Of a DNA stretch of 64,000 bases, positions 16,698-26,327 are shown piece by piece. The notes under the pieces were generated by a model. The model had not been told where the DNA came from, did not search any database, and saw only the letters and a list, made by a program, of their open reading frames with translations. Location: positions 19,620 through 83,619 of the forward strand of contig JAIKWZ010000033.1 of NCBI GenBank assembly GCA_024684375.1. Direction: 5' to 3'. The stretch comes from Clostridiales bacterium (GTDB taxonomy: Bacteria > Bacillota > Clostridia > Christensenellales > Aristaeellaceae). Position numbers and translations under genes: made by a program. Each line of letters starts with the position of its first letter. Position 1 is the first letter of the stretch.

Positions 16698-18278
16698 TCA
16701 GATCTCCAGCAGTTCGCTGTAGGCTTTGAGCCCGCCGTCCGTGTCGCCGGAAAGCACCTTCTTGGCCAGCACTTTGCCAAGCTGTACACCCTCCTGGTCG
16801 AATGAGTTGATGTTCCACACAAAGCCCTGGAACATCACTTTGTTCTCGAAGTGCGCCAACAGCGCGCCAAGCGCCTCAGGGGTCAGCTTTTCGCCGATAA
16901 TAATACTTGAAGGTCTCTCGCCAGGGAAGCGCTTGTTGGGGTTTTCGTCGTCCTTGCCGAGGGCGAACGCCATTATCTGCGCCGCCACGTTGGCAAGCAG
17001 TTTCTGCTGGCTGCTTGAGCCCTGGATCTCCACGTCGGTGCCCATCTGGCTGGACTTGAAGCCCACGAACTGCAGCGGGACTATATCCGTGCCCTGATGC
17101 AGCAGCTGATAGAATGAGTGCTGCCCATTGGTGCCGGGCTCGCCGAATATTACCGGCCCGGTAGGATATGAAACGTCTTGGCCGAAGCGGTTAACGCTTT
17201 TGCCGTTGGACTCCATGTCCAGCTGCTGCAAATGCGCGGGGAAGCGGCTCAACGCCTGGGAGTACGGCAGCACGGCAGTTGCCGGGTAGCCAAGCACGTT
17301 CCTTTCGTACACTCCGATCAACGCGTCCAGCATGTCCGGATTCTCGTAAAAGTCCTTTTCCGCGGCCAGTTTATCTTCCTGGTGTGCGCCTTCAAGTATG
17401 CGGCAGAACACGTCATAGCCGAAGGACAGGGACAGGATCGCTCCTCCTACCGCGGAAGTGGAAGAGTACCTGCCTCCGATATAGTCGTCCATGAAGAACG
17501 CCGCCAGATAGTCAGGAGACTTTGCCATGGGGCTGGTGGCGCTAGTGACCGCGAGCATGTGTTTTGATGGTTCCAGCCCGGCTTTTCTGAGCGCGTCTCT
17601 TACGAAGCTCTCGTTCGTAAGCGTTTCAAGGGTAGTGCCGCTCTTGGATACGACTATGAACAACGCGGTAGACAGGTCAGTGTTCGCGAGCACCGCCGCC
17701 GCGTCGTCCGGGTCCACGTTTGATATGAACTTCGCGTTCATAAGCAGCGTTTTCTCGGTCTTCGCCCAGTTTTCCAGGGCGATGTACAGCGCCCTGGGGC
17801 CCAGGTCGCTCCCGCCTATGCCCACCTGCACAACGGTCTCAAAGCGCTCTCCCTGCTCGTTTGTCAATTCGCCGGAATGGACTTTTTCCGAAAATGCTTT
17901 TATCTTCTCCAGCTGCGCCAGATAAAACTTCCGCTTGTTCTCCCCGTCAGCGATCACGTCACTGCCAAGCTGGCCTCTGGTCAGCTGGTGCAGGACCCGG
18001 CGCTTTTCGCCCGTATTCACGATCTCGCCGTTATACAGCAGCTCAAATTTCTCCTTCAGCTGCGCTTCCCTCGCCAACGCTTTGAGGGCGCCCAGTATCT
18101 CATCGTTCACTTTTTTCGCAGCGTAATTGTAGCTCAGGCCCCCGGCCATGGGCACGGAATACTCCTTTACTCGCGCGTATCCTTTTTCGCCTTCCAGTTC
18201 GTTCCTCAGAGACGGAACAGGCAGGCTCTTAAGTTCATCATAAGCGATCAGAGCGTCGAAATTCGTCCAGTTGACCAT
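16698..18278 (-). CDS. pgi: glucose-6-phosphate isomerase
   Basis: Interconverts glucose-6-phosphate and fructose-6-phosphate. The 526-residue protein has VQVGIGGSDLGPRALY, ISNVDPDD, VVSKSGTTLETL and GGRYSSTSAVG, all diagnostic for the long bacterial Pgi family. The ATG at 18278 is chosen because GGAGG lies 6 bases upstream and the promoter at 18307-18335 precedes it. A longer frame would read through that promoter. The gene is monocistronic, with a hairpin downstream. Confidence 0.95.
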   Translation of the reverse strand: MVNWTNFDALIAYDELKSLPVPSLRNELEGEKGYARVKEYSVPMAGGLSYNYAAKKVNDEILGALKALAREAQLKEKFELLYNGEIVNTGEKRRVLHQLTRGQLGSDVIADGENKRKFYLAQLEKIKAFSEKVHSGELTNEQGERFETVVQVGIGGSDLGPRALYIALENWAKTEKTLLMNAKFISNVDPDDAAAVLANTDLSTALFIVVSKSGTTLETLTNESFVRDALRKAGLEPSKHMLAVTSATSPMAKSPDYLAAFFMDDYIGGRYSSTSAVGGAILSLSFGYDVFCRILEGAHQEDKLAAEKDFYENPDMLDALIGVYERNVLGYPATAVLPYSQALSRFPAHLQQLDMESNGKSVNRFGQDVSYPTGPVIFGEPGTNGQHSFYQLLHQGTDIVPLQFVGFKSSQMGTDVEIQGSSSQQKLLANVAAQIMAFALGKDDENPNKRFPGERPSSIIIGEKLTPEALGALLAHFENKVMFQGFVWNINSFDQEGVQLGKVLAKKVLSGDTDGGLKAYSELLEI

Positions 18279-18306
18279 ATCGTTCCTCCATAAAAATACT
18301 GAATGT

Positions 18307-18335
18307 ATTATACACCCGCGACAAGCAATCCGCAA
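18307..18335 (-). promoter_or_regulatory. pgi promoter
   Basis: On the minus strand TTGCGG (18335-18330) and TATAAT (18312-18307) are 17 bases apart, about 30 bases before the pgi ATG. The divergent ThuA-like gene has a TATAAT near 18437 with a poor -35. Confidence 0.7.
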
Positions 18336-18477
18336 GCCTTGACTCACATATTGCCGTAGGCGCTCTCGGCTTGCCCCGTCCAAAATTTATTTGTCCCTTC
18401 CCGGCCGTTGCGTCTACCATTTTTTCGGCGCATAGTGTATAATTGACAGTAATTACAATAAGGAGTGTGCACGCCAT

Positions 18478-19200
18478 ATGAAAAACGCTTGGATCTTTCA
18501 GGGCGGCTGGGACGGCCACCAGCCGAAGCTGACCAGCGCCCGTTTCGCCGGAATGCTCAGGGATGCCGGCTACGAAGTCACCATACACGACTCCCTCGCC
18601 CCCGCCGAGGATCTGGACGCGCTTTTGAAGCTGGATCTTATCGTCGCGTGCTGGACGATGGGAGAGATCTCCAACGTTCAGGTCGACAACATCTGCAAAG
18701 CCGTCGGGACCGGCGTGGGCCTTGCAGGCTGCCACGGCGGCATGTGCGACTCCTTCCGCCAGTCTACCCAGTGGCAGTTCATGACCGGCGGGCAGTGGGT
18801 CTCCCATCCCGGCGGAGACGGCATTCATTACACCGTCAACATCTGCAAGGGATCCAGCCCCATAATCCAGGGTCTCGATGACTTCGAGGTGGCGAGCGAG
18901 CACTATTACCTGCACATAGACCCTTCCATCGAGGTGCTGGCGACTACCCGCTTCCCCGTGGTGTCTTATTACCACATTTCCAACAAACCTGTTGATATGC
19001 CCGTGGTGTGGACGAAGTTCTGGGGCAACGGCAGAGTGTTCTATACCAGTCTTGGCCATCATGACGACGTGTTCGACAAGGCTCCCACCGCGAACGAGAT
19101 CATGCGCCGCGGGCTCATCTGGGCAGGCGAGGGCAAGCAGTACGCGATAGACCACAATCTTACCACCGAACCCTTTGAAAACACTGCGAAGATGTATTAA
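18478..19200 (+). CDS. ThuA-like domain protein
   Basis: A 240-residue class I glutamine-amidotransferase-fold protein of the ThuA (trehalose-utilisation-like) family. Motifs include LIVACWTMGEIS, GLAGCHGGMCDSFR (about 80-93) and YTSLGHHDDVF. ThuA proteins are linked to oxidation of sugars or glycosides and typically sit beside Gfo/Idh/MocA dehydrogenases, as here (11-base gap). The reaction is not settled for the family. AAGGAG precedes the ATG. Confidence 0.85.
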   Translation: MKNAWIFQGGWDGHQPKLTSARFAGMLRDAGYEVTIHDSLAPAEDLDALLKLDLIVACWTMGEISNVQVDNICKAVGTGVGLAGCHGGMCDSFRQSTQWQFMTGGQWVSHPGGDGIHYTVNICKGSSPIIQGLDDFEVASEHYYLHIDPSIEVLATTRFPVVSYYHISNKPVDMPVVWTKFWGNGRVFYTSLGHHDDVFDKAPTANEIMRRGLIWAGEGKQYAIDHNLTTEPFENTAKMY

Positions 19201-19210
19201 GGAGGCACCC

Positions 19211-20320
19211 ATGAATTGCGTAAACGTTGCGATGATAGGCGTAGGATGCATAAGCGGCATATATCTTGAGAACCTGACAAAGGTATTCAACAGGGGCGTA
19301 AAGCTGCTGGGCGTGTGCGACCTGGTGCGCGAGAGGGCCGAGAACGCCCAGAAAAAGTACAGCGTGCCCAAGCTGTACGAGACCATGTACGACGCGTTCA
19401 AAGATCCCGAGGTGGACCTGGTATTGAACCTGACCCGCCCCTACGAGCACTTTGACGTAAGCCGCGCCGCGCTCGAATACGGCAAGCACGTATACAGCGA
19501 AAAACCTCTGGGCGCGAGCCTTGAGGAAGGCCAGGCGCTGGTAAAGCTGGCCAAGGAGAAAGGCCTTATGCTGGGCGGCGCGCCGGACACTTTCATGGGC
19601 GCCGGCATACAGACCTGCAGACGGCTCATAGACGACGGCTGGATAGGCGACGTGGTGGGCAGCGCGGCGTTCATGATCTGCCGCGGCCACGAGTCCTGGC
19701 ATCCCGACCCTGACTTCTATTATCAGTACGGCGGCGGCCCCATGTTTGACATGGGTCCCTACTACCTGACCGCCATGATCAACCTGTGCGGCGGCATCTC
19801 TTCTGTCATGAGCGCCAGCAAAAAATCCTTTGAGAAGAGAGTCATCTCCTCCCAGCCCTTCTTCGGCACCCCCATAAACGTGAACGTGAACACTTACGTG
19901 GCCGGCACCGTAAAGTACGCTTCCGGCGCCATCGGCACACTGTTCACCACTTTCGACGTATACTATCCCGGCCAGGCGCGCTTTGAAGTGTACGGTTCCC
20001 GCGGCACTCTGTTCGTGCCCGATCCCAACGGGTTTGGCGGTCCCGTCAAACTGTACAGGCCCGAAGACGGCGAACTGAAAGAGATCCCACTGATGTTCGA
20101 CTATAAGGAGAACAGCCGAGGCCTGGGTCTGGCCGACATGGCCAAGGCGCTCATCGACGGCCGCGCCGCCCGCTGCGATTACAACCAGACCTTCCACGTG
20201 CTGGACGCGATTACTGGGTTTGAGCGTTCGAGCCAGAGCGGCCGCTGGGTCAAGATGTCCACCCGCTATGTCCGCCGTCCCGCGATGACCAAGACCGAGC
20301 TTAAGGGGATCCTTGACTGA
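19211..20320 (+). CDS. Gfo/Idh/MocA-family sugar oxidoreductase
   Basis: A 369-residue NAD(P)-dependent dehydrogenase. The N-terminal Rossmann motif is MIGVGCISGIYLENL. YSEKPLGASLEEG (about 97-109) contains the family EKP signature lysine. The C-terminal half forms the substrate beta-sheet. AAGGAGG lies before the ATG at 19211, so the in-frame upstream ATG is rejected. It pairs with the ThuA-like gene, pointing to oxidation of a sugar or glycoside released by the GH127 enzyme downstream (inference). Confidence 0.9.
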   Translation: MNCVNVAMIGVGCISGIYLENLTKVFNRGVKLLGVCDLVRERAENAQKKYSVPKLYETMYDAFKDPEVDLVLNLTRPYEHFDVSRAALEYGKHVYSEKPLGASLEEGQALVKLAKEKGLMLGGAPDTFMGAGIQTCRRLIDDGWIGDVVGSAAFMICRGHESWHPDPDFYYQYGGGPMFDMGPYYLTAMINLCGGISSVMSASKKSFEKRVISSQPFFGTPINVNVNTYVAGTVKYASGAIGTLFTTFDVYYPGQARFEVYGSRGTLFVPDPNGFGGPVKLYRPEDGELKEIPLMFDYKENSRGLGLADMAKALIDGRAARCDYNQTFHVLDAITGFERSSQSGRWVKMSTRYVRRPAMTKTELKGILD

Positions 20321-20970
20321 TGGCGAAACGCAAAAGGGTCAGCGTCACTCCCGTGTCCGTAACACTGCTTATCCTGGCGCTGGCAGGCATGTTCGTTCTG
20401 GGCGTTTTTGTGGGCAAAAACATGTCAGGCGGTCACAAGGTGGATAAAAGCATCCTTCTGGTCAATGAGTCGCACCCCTTGAGCCGGGACTACGTTCCCG
20501 ACAGTCTTGTGAACCTCTACGAAAAGCGCCATTCCTTCCGTCTCTCCCGAAGCGACATCTATCTTACATACGAGACCTATCTCGCAGCGCAGCAGATGTT
20601 CGCCGCCGCCGAGAGCGAGGATGTTAACGGCTTTTACATCACCAGCGGCTACCGCTCCTACGAGCGGCAGCAGGAGGTCTATGCCGAAAGCAAGCCGGGC
20701 TATGCTCAAAAGCCCGGCTGCAGCGAGCATCAGACGGGGCTGTGCTTTGACGTGACGGCTGAGAACGTGGGCGGGTTTGAGACCACTCGCCAGTATGACT
20801 GGCTGCGCCTGAACGCACACAAATACGGTTTTATCCAGCGTTATCCCGTGGATAAAAGCCATATCACCGGCATAAGCTACGAGCCCTGGCATTACCGCTA
20901 TGTGGGCATCGATGCGGCTACCTACATGACCGCCCATGGCCTTACCCTTGAAGAATACCTGGGACAATAA
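20320..20970 (+). CDS. VanY-type D,D-carboxypeptidase (M15B)
   Basis: A 216-residue membrane-anchored peptidase. One N-terminal helix (about residues 9-31) anchors it. The zinc site is recognisable as SEHQTGLCFD (His and Asp ligands) and EPWHYRYVG (catalytic Glu and the third ligand His), with ITSGYRSYERQQ before it. It removes the terminal D-Ala from peptidoglycan stems. The ATG overlaps the dehydrogenase stop (TGATG), so it is coupled to sugar genes, an odd placement. No vanR/S genes are nearby, so resistance is not implied. Confidence 0.9.
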   Translation: MAKRKRVSVTPVSVTLLILALAGMFVLGVFVGKNMSGGHKVDKSILLVNESHPLSRDYVPDSLVNLYEKRHSFRLSRSDIYLTYETYLAAQQMFAAAESEDVNGFYITSGYRSYERQQEVYAESKPGYAQKPGCSEHQTGLCFDVTAENVGGFETTRQYDWLRLNAHKYGFIQRYPVDKSHITGISYEPWHYRYVGIDAATYMTAHGLTLEEYLGQ

Positions 20971-20985
20971 CCGTTGGAGGGTGTT

Positions 20986-22911
20986 ATGGAATACGTTTCT
21001 TCCCGCGATATACATCTGTCTCCATCCCCCGTTTATTCACTGGTAAAGAAGGCGGAAGATAAAATGCTGCCCTACCAGTGGGAAGCGCTCAACGACCGCC
21101 TGGCGGAGGGCCCCAAGAGCTATTCCGTGCGAAATTTCCGCGCCGCCGCTGGCGAGATAGACGCTCCCCACGCAGGCGCAGTGTTTCAGGACAGCGACAT
21201 TTTCAAATGGATAGAAGCCGCCGCATACGCGCTCAAGCGGGAAAGGAACCCCGCGCTGGAGGAGAAGATCGACTGGTTCGTATCCCTCATGCAGAAGGCG
21301 CAGCAGCCCGACGGCTACCTGGACACGTACTATATCCTTACGGACATTTCCAAACGTTTCACCAATCTCAGGGACAACCACGAATTGTACTGCCTTGGGC
21401 ACCTTATCGAGGCCGCCGTGGCGTACTTCGAGGCCACCGGAAAGCGCGGGATACTGGACGTCGCGCTCAAGTACGTGGAACTGGTGAACGCCACATTCGG
21501 CTTCGAAGAAGGCAAAAAACACGGCTATCCCGGCCACGAGGAAATAGAGCTGGCGCTGGTCAGGCTGTACCGCCTGACGGGCGACCCCATGCACCTTAAC
21601 CTTGCCAGATACTTTCTCTCCGCCCGAGGCACGAACGACTATTTCGACGACGAAGCCGCCTCACGCGGCGACAAGCCCGCCTGGGCATGGAGCGTGTATT
21701 CACACAGAAACCGCTACTATCAGGCGGATGAGCCCGTAAAAGAAATGACCATGGCCAAGGGGCACTCAGTGAGACAGCTGTACCTGCTCACCGGCATGGC
21801 GGAGGTGGCGCTCGAGACGGGCGACAGCGAGCTCAAAGCCGCATGCGACACCATGTGGAAGGACATCACCCGCCGCCAGATGTACATTACCGGCGCGGTG
21901 GGACAGTCTTCCTTCGGAGAAGCCTTCACTTTGGACTACGACCTGCCCAGTGACACAGTATACGGCGAGACTTGCGCCGCCATAAGCCTGTATTTCTTCG
22001 CCACGGCCCTGCTTAAAAGCCATCCTCTTGGCGAATACGGCGACATAATGGACACGCTGCTGCACAACGGCACGCTCAGCGGCATAAATGAGGACGGTAC
22101 CAGGTATTTCTACGTCAATCCCCTTGAGTGCATCCCCAAACGCAGCAAATACAGTCAGAGCGTGTTCCACGTACGTACGCAAAGGCAGCCCTGGTACGGC
22201 TGCGCGTGCTGCCCGCCCAACATAGCCCGTATGCTCACGAACCTGGACGAGCGGCTGCTGCTTAAGTCCGGGAATACGCTGTACGTGAACCTGTTCGCGT
22301 CACTGGATACACAAACGCAGCTGGAGAGCGGCAGCGTCTCCCTCACCGAAACGACGGATTACCCCAACGACGGCAGCATATCCATCCGCATAAACAAGGC
22401 GTTCCACGGCTTTGTTCTGGCGCTTAGACTTCCAGGCTGGGTACAGTCCTACACGCTCAGGATCAACGGGCAGAATCCTCCGTGCGTCATGGATGAGGGC
22501 TATATATACATTTCGGATCTTAAGGACGGCGACGAGATCTCCTATGTACTGGACATGCCTGCCCGCTTAGTCGCCGCGCATCCGCTCTCCCACGCCACGG
22601 CGGGCAAAGTCGCGGTGATGCGCGGCCCGGTGGTGTACTGTCTGGAAGAGGCAGACAACGGCGGTGAATTGTGGAACGTGCTTATCAGGCCCGACGCGCC
22701 CATGTCCGTCAGCCGGGACGAGCGCTTCGGCCAGGTCATTGCTGCGCCGGCGCTCAGGCAGACTCAGGACAACTGGGACGGGTACGAGCTGTACGCTCCC
22801 CTGCGCAGGCCCGCATATCAGGACTTCACCGCCCGTTTCATCCCCTATCGGCTGTGGAACAACCGCGGCGAAGGCGAAATGCGTGTGTGGCTGAGGCTCA
22901 AAGAAAACTGA
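20986..22911 (+). CDS. glycoside hydrolase family 127 (beta-L-arabinofuranosidase-like)
   Basis: A 641-residue protein with an alpha/alpha-barrel and two beta-sandwich domains. GHLIEAAVAYFEATGK, SVRQLYLLTG and WYGCACCPPNIARML (catalytic cysteine region, about 400) are hallmarks of GH127/DUF1680, which removes beta-L-arabinofuranose from plant glycans. The ATG at 20986 has GGAGGG upstream. A TTG 12 bases earlier is rejected because it overlaps that site. It has no signal peptide, so it acts on imported oligosaccharides. Confidence 0.92.
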   Translation: MEYVSSRDIHLSPSPVYSLVKKAEDKMLPYQWEALNDRLAEGPKSYSVRNFRAAAGEIDAPHAGAVFQDSDIFKWIEAAAYALKRERNPALEEKIDWFVSLMQKAQQPDGYLDTYYILTDISKRFTNLRDNHELYCLGHLIEAAVAYFEATGKRGILDVALKYVELVNATFGFEEGKKHGYPGHEEIELALVRLYRLTGDPMHLNLARYFLSARGTNDYFDDEAASRGDKPAWAWSVYSHRNRYYQADEPVKEMTMAKGHSVRQLYLLTGMAEVALETGDSELKAACDTMWKDITRRQMYITGAVGQSSFGEAFTLDYDLPSDTVYGETCAAISLYFFATALLKSHPLGEYGDIMDTLLHNGTLSGINEDGTRYFYVNPLECIPKRSKYSQSVFHVRTQRQPWYGCACCPPNIARMLTNLDERLLLKSGNTLYVNLFASLDTQTQLESGSVSLTETTDYPNDGSISIRINKAFHGFVLALRLPGWVQSYTLRINGQNPPCVMDEGYIYISDLKDGDEISYVLDMPARLVAAHPLSHATAGKVAVMRGPVVYCLEEADNGGELWNVLIRPDAPMSVSRDERFGQVIAAPALRQTQDNWDGYELYAPLRRPAYQDFTARFIPYRLWNNRGEGEMRVWLRLKEN

Positions 22912-22926
22912 CGGAAAGGTACGACC

Positions 22927-25008
22927 ATGTCTTTTACGGATACTTACGGTATACAGGTGTTCAGCGACCGGGTAATGCAACAGAGGCTCTCCGCTCAGGC
23001 TTATAACAGCTACAAACAGCTTTCGCTTGACGGCGGAACGCTTACCCGCGACGTGGCGGACGAGATCGCCTGCGCGATGAAGGACTGGGCCATCGAAAAC
23101 GGCGCCACTCACTTTACGCACTGGTTCCAGCCCATGACCGGGATGACCGCCGAAAAACACGAGGCGTTCATACGTCCTGATGGCGATTGCGCGCTGGCAG
23201 TCTTCAGCGGAAAGGAGCTTATAAAAGGCGAAAGCGACGCCTCCAGCTTCCCCAGCGGAGGCCTGAGGGCAACGTTCGAAGCCCGCGGCTACACCGCGTG
23301 GGATCCCACATCTTATGCTTTCATAAAAGACAAGACCCTGTGCGTGCCCACGGCGTTTTGTTCCTATACCGGCGAGGCGCTTGACAAAAAGACCCCGCTT
23401 ATGCGCTCGATGCGGCTGTTGAACGCTTCGGCGCTGAAGCTCCTCGCCCGCCTTGGAGTCAGGGCGCAGCGCGTAAGCGCCATGGTGGGCGCGGAGCAGG
23501 AGTATTTCCTGATAGACAAAGAGCTTTACAGGGACAGGCCCGACCTGATCTACACCGGCCGGACACTTTTGGGAAGGCGTCCGAGCAAGGGGCAAGAGCT
23601 GGACGACCATTTTTTCGGAGCGCTCAAGCCACGGGTCAGCGCTTTCATGCGTGAGCTGGACGAGGAATTGTGGAAGCTGGGCATCCCCGCCAAGACCTGC
23701 CACAACGAAGCCGCGCCTGCCCAGCACGAGCTGGCCTGCGTCTACGAGAGCGTCAACGTGGCTGTGGATCACAACCAGCTGACCATGGAAATGATGAAGC
23801 GGATCGCCTCCCGTCACGGTCTGGTATGCCTTTTGCACGAGAAGCCTTTTAAGGGCGTGAACGGCTCCGGCAAGCACAACAACTGGTCGCTGCAGACAGA
23901 CGAAGGGATGAACCTGCTTGAGCCAGGTGACAAGCCCTGGGAAAACCCGGTGTTCCTGCTGATGCTCTGCGCTATGATCCGCGGAGTTGACAAATATGCC
24001 GAGCTGCTCCGTGTCAGCGTAGCCAGCGCGGGCAACGATCTGCGGCTTGGCGGGGACGAGGCTCCTCCGGCGATAATAAGCATGTATCTTGGGGACGACC
24101 TGTGCCGTATGCTCAGTGACGTCGCCAACGGACAGCAGCCCGGCCGCGCGGACAGGGAGTTCATAACCGGAGGCGTGGACACCCTGTCCCCGGTGATGAA
24201 GGACACATCCGACCGCAACCGAACCTCCCCCGTGGCGTTTACCGGCAACAAATTTGAGTTCCGCGCTGTAGGTTCGTCCTTCTCCGTCGCCGATATTAAC
24301 GTCATAATCAATACCGCCGTAGCGGACAGCATGGAGTTTTTCGCCGCAAAGCTGGATGAATGCGAAAGTATCGAAAGCGGAGTGCGCGAAATAGTGCGCC
24401 AAACGCTGGAAGAGCACGGCAGGATACTGTTTAACGGCAACAATTATTCGCTCGAATGGGCAAAAGAGGCTCAAAGGCGCGGTCTGCCCCGGCTGGACAC
24501 CACCGTGGATGCTCTGAAGCGCTACTGCGCAGATGAAAACCTTTCGCTGCTCACCCGCCACAGCGTGCTTTCCCGCACCGAAATAATCTCAAGGCGGGAG
24601 ATCATGCTTGAAAACTACTCCAAGATAGTGGCCATAGAAGCGCACACGCTCATCGATATGCTCAGGCGCGGCGTTATGCCCGCCGCGCAGGAGTATACCC
24701 GCCGCCTGGCGGACGGTGTCCTGAAAAAGCAGCAGGCGGGGGTCGGGCCCTCCGCGGAAATGCACACGCTTTCCAGCCTGAACTCGCTGTGCAACCAGCT
24801 TTATGATGCCTGCTCTGCGCTGGACATGGCGCTGGACGAGGCGGAAGGCAAAAGCAGTGAAATGGAAAAAGCCGAATGCTACTGCGAAAAGGTGCTGCCG
24901 CTTATGAAACTCTCCCGGGGCTATTCCGATGAGGCTGAAGCCCTGTGTCCGCTGGATGTATGGCCCTATCCGGATTACGGCAGCCTGCTGAGCGGGACTT
25001 CGGTATAA
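22927..25008 (+). CDS. glnN: glutamine synthetase type III
   Basis: ATP-dependent synthesis of glutamine from glutamate and ammonia. The 693-residue length is typical of the large type III enzyme of Clostridia and Bacteroidetes. Motifs include THFTHWFQPMTG, VGAEQEYFLID (metal ligands), NEAAPAQHELA, GVNGSGKHNNWSLQT and RNRTSPVAFTGNKFEFRAVGS. Only 15 bases separate it from GH127, so it may be cotranscribed with sugar genes. An ArgR-operator region follows. Confidence 0.95.
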   Translation: MSFTDTYGIQVFSDRVMQQRLSAQAYNSYKQLSLDGGTLTRDVADEIACAMKDWAIENGATHFTHWFQPMTGMTAEKHEAFIRPDGDCALAVFSGKELIKGESDASSFPSGGLRATFEARGYTAWDPTSYAFIKDKTLCVPTAFCSYTGEALDKKTPLMRSMRLLNASALKLLARLGVRAQRVSAMVGAEQEYFLIDKELYRDRPDLIYTGRTLLGRRPSKGQELDDHFFGALKPRVSAFMRELDEELWKLGIPAKTCHNEAAPAQHELACVYESVNVAVDHNQLTMEMMKRIASRHGLVCLLHEKPFKGVNGSGKHNNWSLQTDEGMNLLEPGDKPWENPVFLLMLCAMIRGVDKYAELLRVSVASAGNDLRLGGDEAPPAIISMYLGDDLCRMLSDVANGQQPGRADREFITGGVDTLSPVMKDTSDRNRTSPVAFTGNKFEFRAVGSSFSVADINVIINTAVADSMEFFAAKLDECESIESGVREIVRQTLEEHGRILFNGNNYSLEWAKEAQRRGLPRLDTTVDALKRYCADENLSLLTRHSVLSRTEIISRREIMLENYSKIVAIEAHTLIDMLRRGVMPAAQEYTRRLADGVLKKQQAGVGPSAEMHTLSSLNSLCNQLYDACSALDMALDEAEGKSSEMEKAECYCEKVLPLMKLSRGYSDEAEALCPLDVWPYPDYGSLLSGTSV

Positions 25009-25077
25009 ATATACAATTATACAGATTTTTTACTTGACAATTGCTGTATAATGTCTCATAATTATACAGCATTATTC
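25008..25077 (+). promoter_or_regulatory. ArgR-type operator region before argG
   Basis: The region contains TATACAATTATACA (25012-25025) and a perfect 9-base inverted repeat, CTGTATAAT / ATTATACAG, with an 8-base spacer (25044-25069). The same words occur before argR. They overlap the argG promoter, so bound ArgR with arginine would block transcription. Operator identity is inferred from position and similarity. Confidence 0.7.
25034..25062 (+). promoter_or_regulatory. argGH promoter
   Basis: TTGACA (25034-25039) and CATAAT (25057-25062) are spaced by 17 bases. The -10 lies inside the spacer and right arm of the inverted repeat, as expected for a repressed promoter. Confidence 0.65.
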
Positions 25078-25094
25078 ATCCTTGGAGGCATTCT

Positions 25095-26318
25095 ATGAAA
25101 AAATACAATAAAATCGTGCTTGCTTACAGCGGCGGTCTGGACACCTCAGTCATAATCCCCTGGCTGAAGGAAAACTACGACGATCCCGAGATAATCGCCG
25201 TCTCCGGGGACGTGGGTCAGGGTACCGAGCTGGATGGTCTTAACGAAAAAGCGCTCAAAACCGGCGCCAGCAAGCTGTATATAGAGGATCTTAAACAGGA
25301 ATTTGTTGATGAGTACATCTTCCCTACCCTCAAAGCGGGCGCCAAATATGAAGGCGAGTACCTGCTGGGCACGTCTTTCGCGCGTCCCATAATCGCCAAG
25401 CGCATTGTTGAGATTGCGCTCAAGGAAGGCGCCGACGCGATCTGCCACGGCTGCACGGGCAAAGGAAACGACCAGGTGCGCTTTGAGCTGGCGATCAAAG
25501 CGTTCGCGCCGGACATGCCTGTTATCGCCCCCTGGCGCGAATGGAAGATAAAAAGCCGTGAGGAAGAGATCGATTACGCCGAAAGCCACAACATACCCCT
25601 GAAGATCAGCCGTGAGACCAACTATTCCAAAGATAAAAACCTGTGGCACCTTTCCCACGAGGGCATGGATCTGGAAGACCCCGCCAACGAGCCTCAGATA
25701 AACAAGCCCGGTTTTCTGGAGATGGGCGTATCTCCCGAAATGGCGCCAGATACACCTGAGTACGTCACCATATCATTCGAAAAAGGCGTCCCCGTAAAGC
25801 TGAACGGCAATAAGCTGGGCGGCGTAGAGCTTATCGAGCAGCTCAACCAGCTGGGCGGGAAGCATGGCATCGGCATAATCGACCTGGTGGAGAACCGCCT
25901 GGTCGGAATGAAGAGCCGCGGCGTGTACGAGACCCCCGGCGGCACCATACTCTACAAGGCGCACAGCCTGCTGGAGACCCTTTGCCTTGACCGGGAGACC
26001 ATGCACTTCAAGGCCATCGCCGCCCAGAAATTCAGCGAGCTTGTGTACTTTGGCCAGTGGTACACACCGCTGCGTAAGGCATTGAGCGCGTTCGTGGACG
26101 AGACCCAGCAGCACGTTACGGGTGAAGTCAGGCTCAAACTGTACAAGGGTAATCTAATCCCGGCCGGTATGACCAGCCCCTACAGTCTCTACGACGCGGA
26201 GATCGCCACCTTCGACGAAGACGATGTGTACGACCAGAAGGACGCTCAGGGCTTCATAAACCTGTTCGGGCTGCCCATCAAAGTACAGGCCAAGCTGAAC
26301 GCGAAACTGAACAAATAA
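25095..26318 (+). CDS. argG: argininosuccinate synthase
   Basis: Joins citrulline and aspartate with ATP to form argininosuccinate. The 407 residues open with [17 protein letters not shown], the N-type PP-loop, and include [13 protein letters not shown] and GRETN-like [19 protein letters not shown]. The length is normal. GGAGG precedes the ATG. It forms an operon with argH (9-base gap) under ArgR-type control. Confidence 0.97.
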   Translation: MKKYNKIVLAYSGGLDTSVIIPWLKENYDDPEIIAVSGDVGQGTELDGLNEKALKTGASKLYIEDLKQEFVDEYIFPTLKAGAKYEGEYLLGTSFARPIIAKRIVEIALKEGADAICHGCTGKGNDQVRFELAIKAFAPDMPVIAPWREWKIKSREEEIDYAESHNIPLKISRETNYSKDKNLWHLSHEGMDLEDPANEPQINKPGFLEMGVSPEMAPDTPEYVTISFEKGVPVKLNGNKLGGVELIEQLNQLGGKHGIGIIDLVENRLVGMKSRGVYETPGGTILYKAHSLLETLCLDRETMHFKAIAAQKFSELVYFGQWYTPLRKALSAFVDETQQHVTGEVRLKLYKGNLIPAGMTSPYSLYDAEIATFDEDDVYDQKDAQGFINLFGLPIKVQAKLNAKLNK

Positions 26319-26327
26319 GGGTCACAA

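Noticed and set aside
18279..18383. N-terminal extension of pgi to 18383
   Set aside because: The extension reads through the predicted promoter, and the ATG at 18278 has a perfect GGAGG site and matches where the family begins.
20320..20970. Vancomycin-resistance cluster
   Set aside because: Only a single VanY-type carboxypeptidase is present, with no vanHAX or vanRS, and such peptidases are common in wall maintenance.
22567..24561. A 664-codon open frame on the minus strand opposite glutamine synthetase
   Set aside because: It is antisense to GH127 and glnN, both with strong family motifs. It has no ribosome binding site or recognisable protein sequence, and results from GC-rich codon structure.
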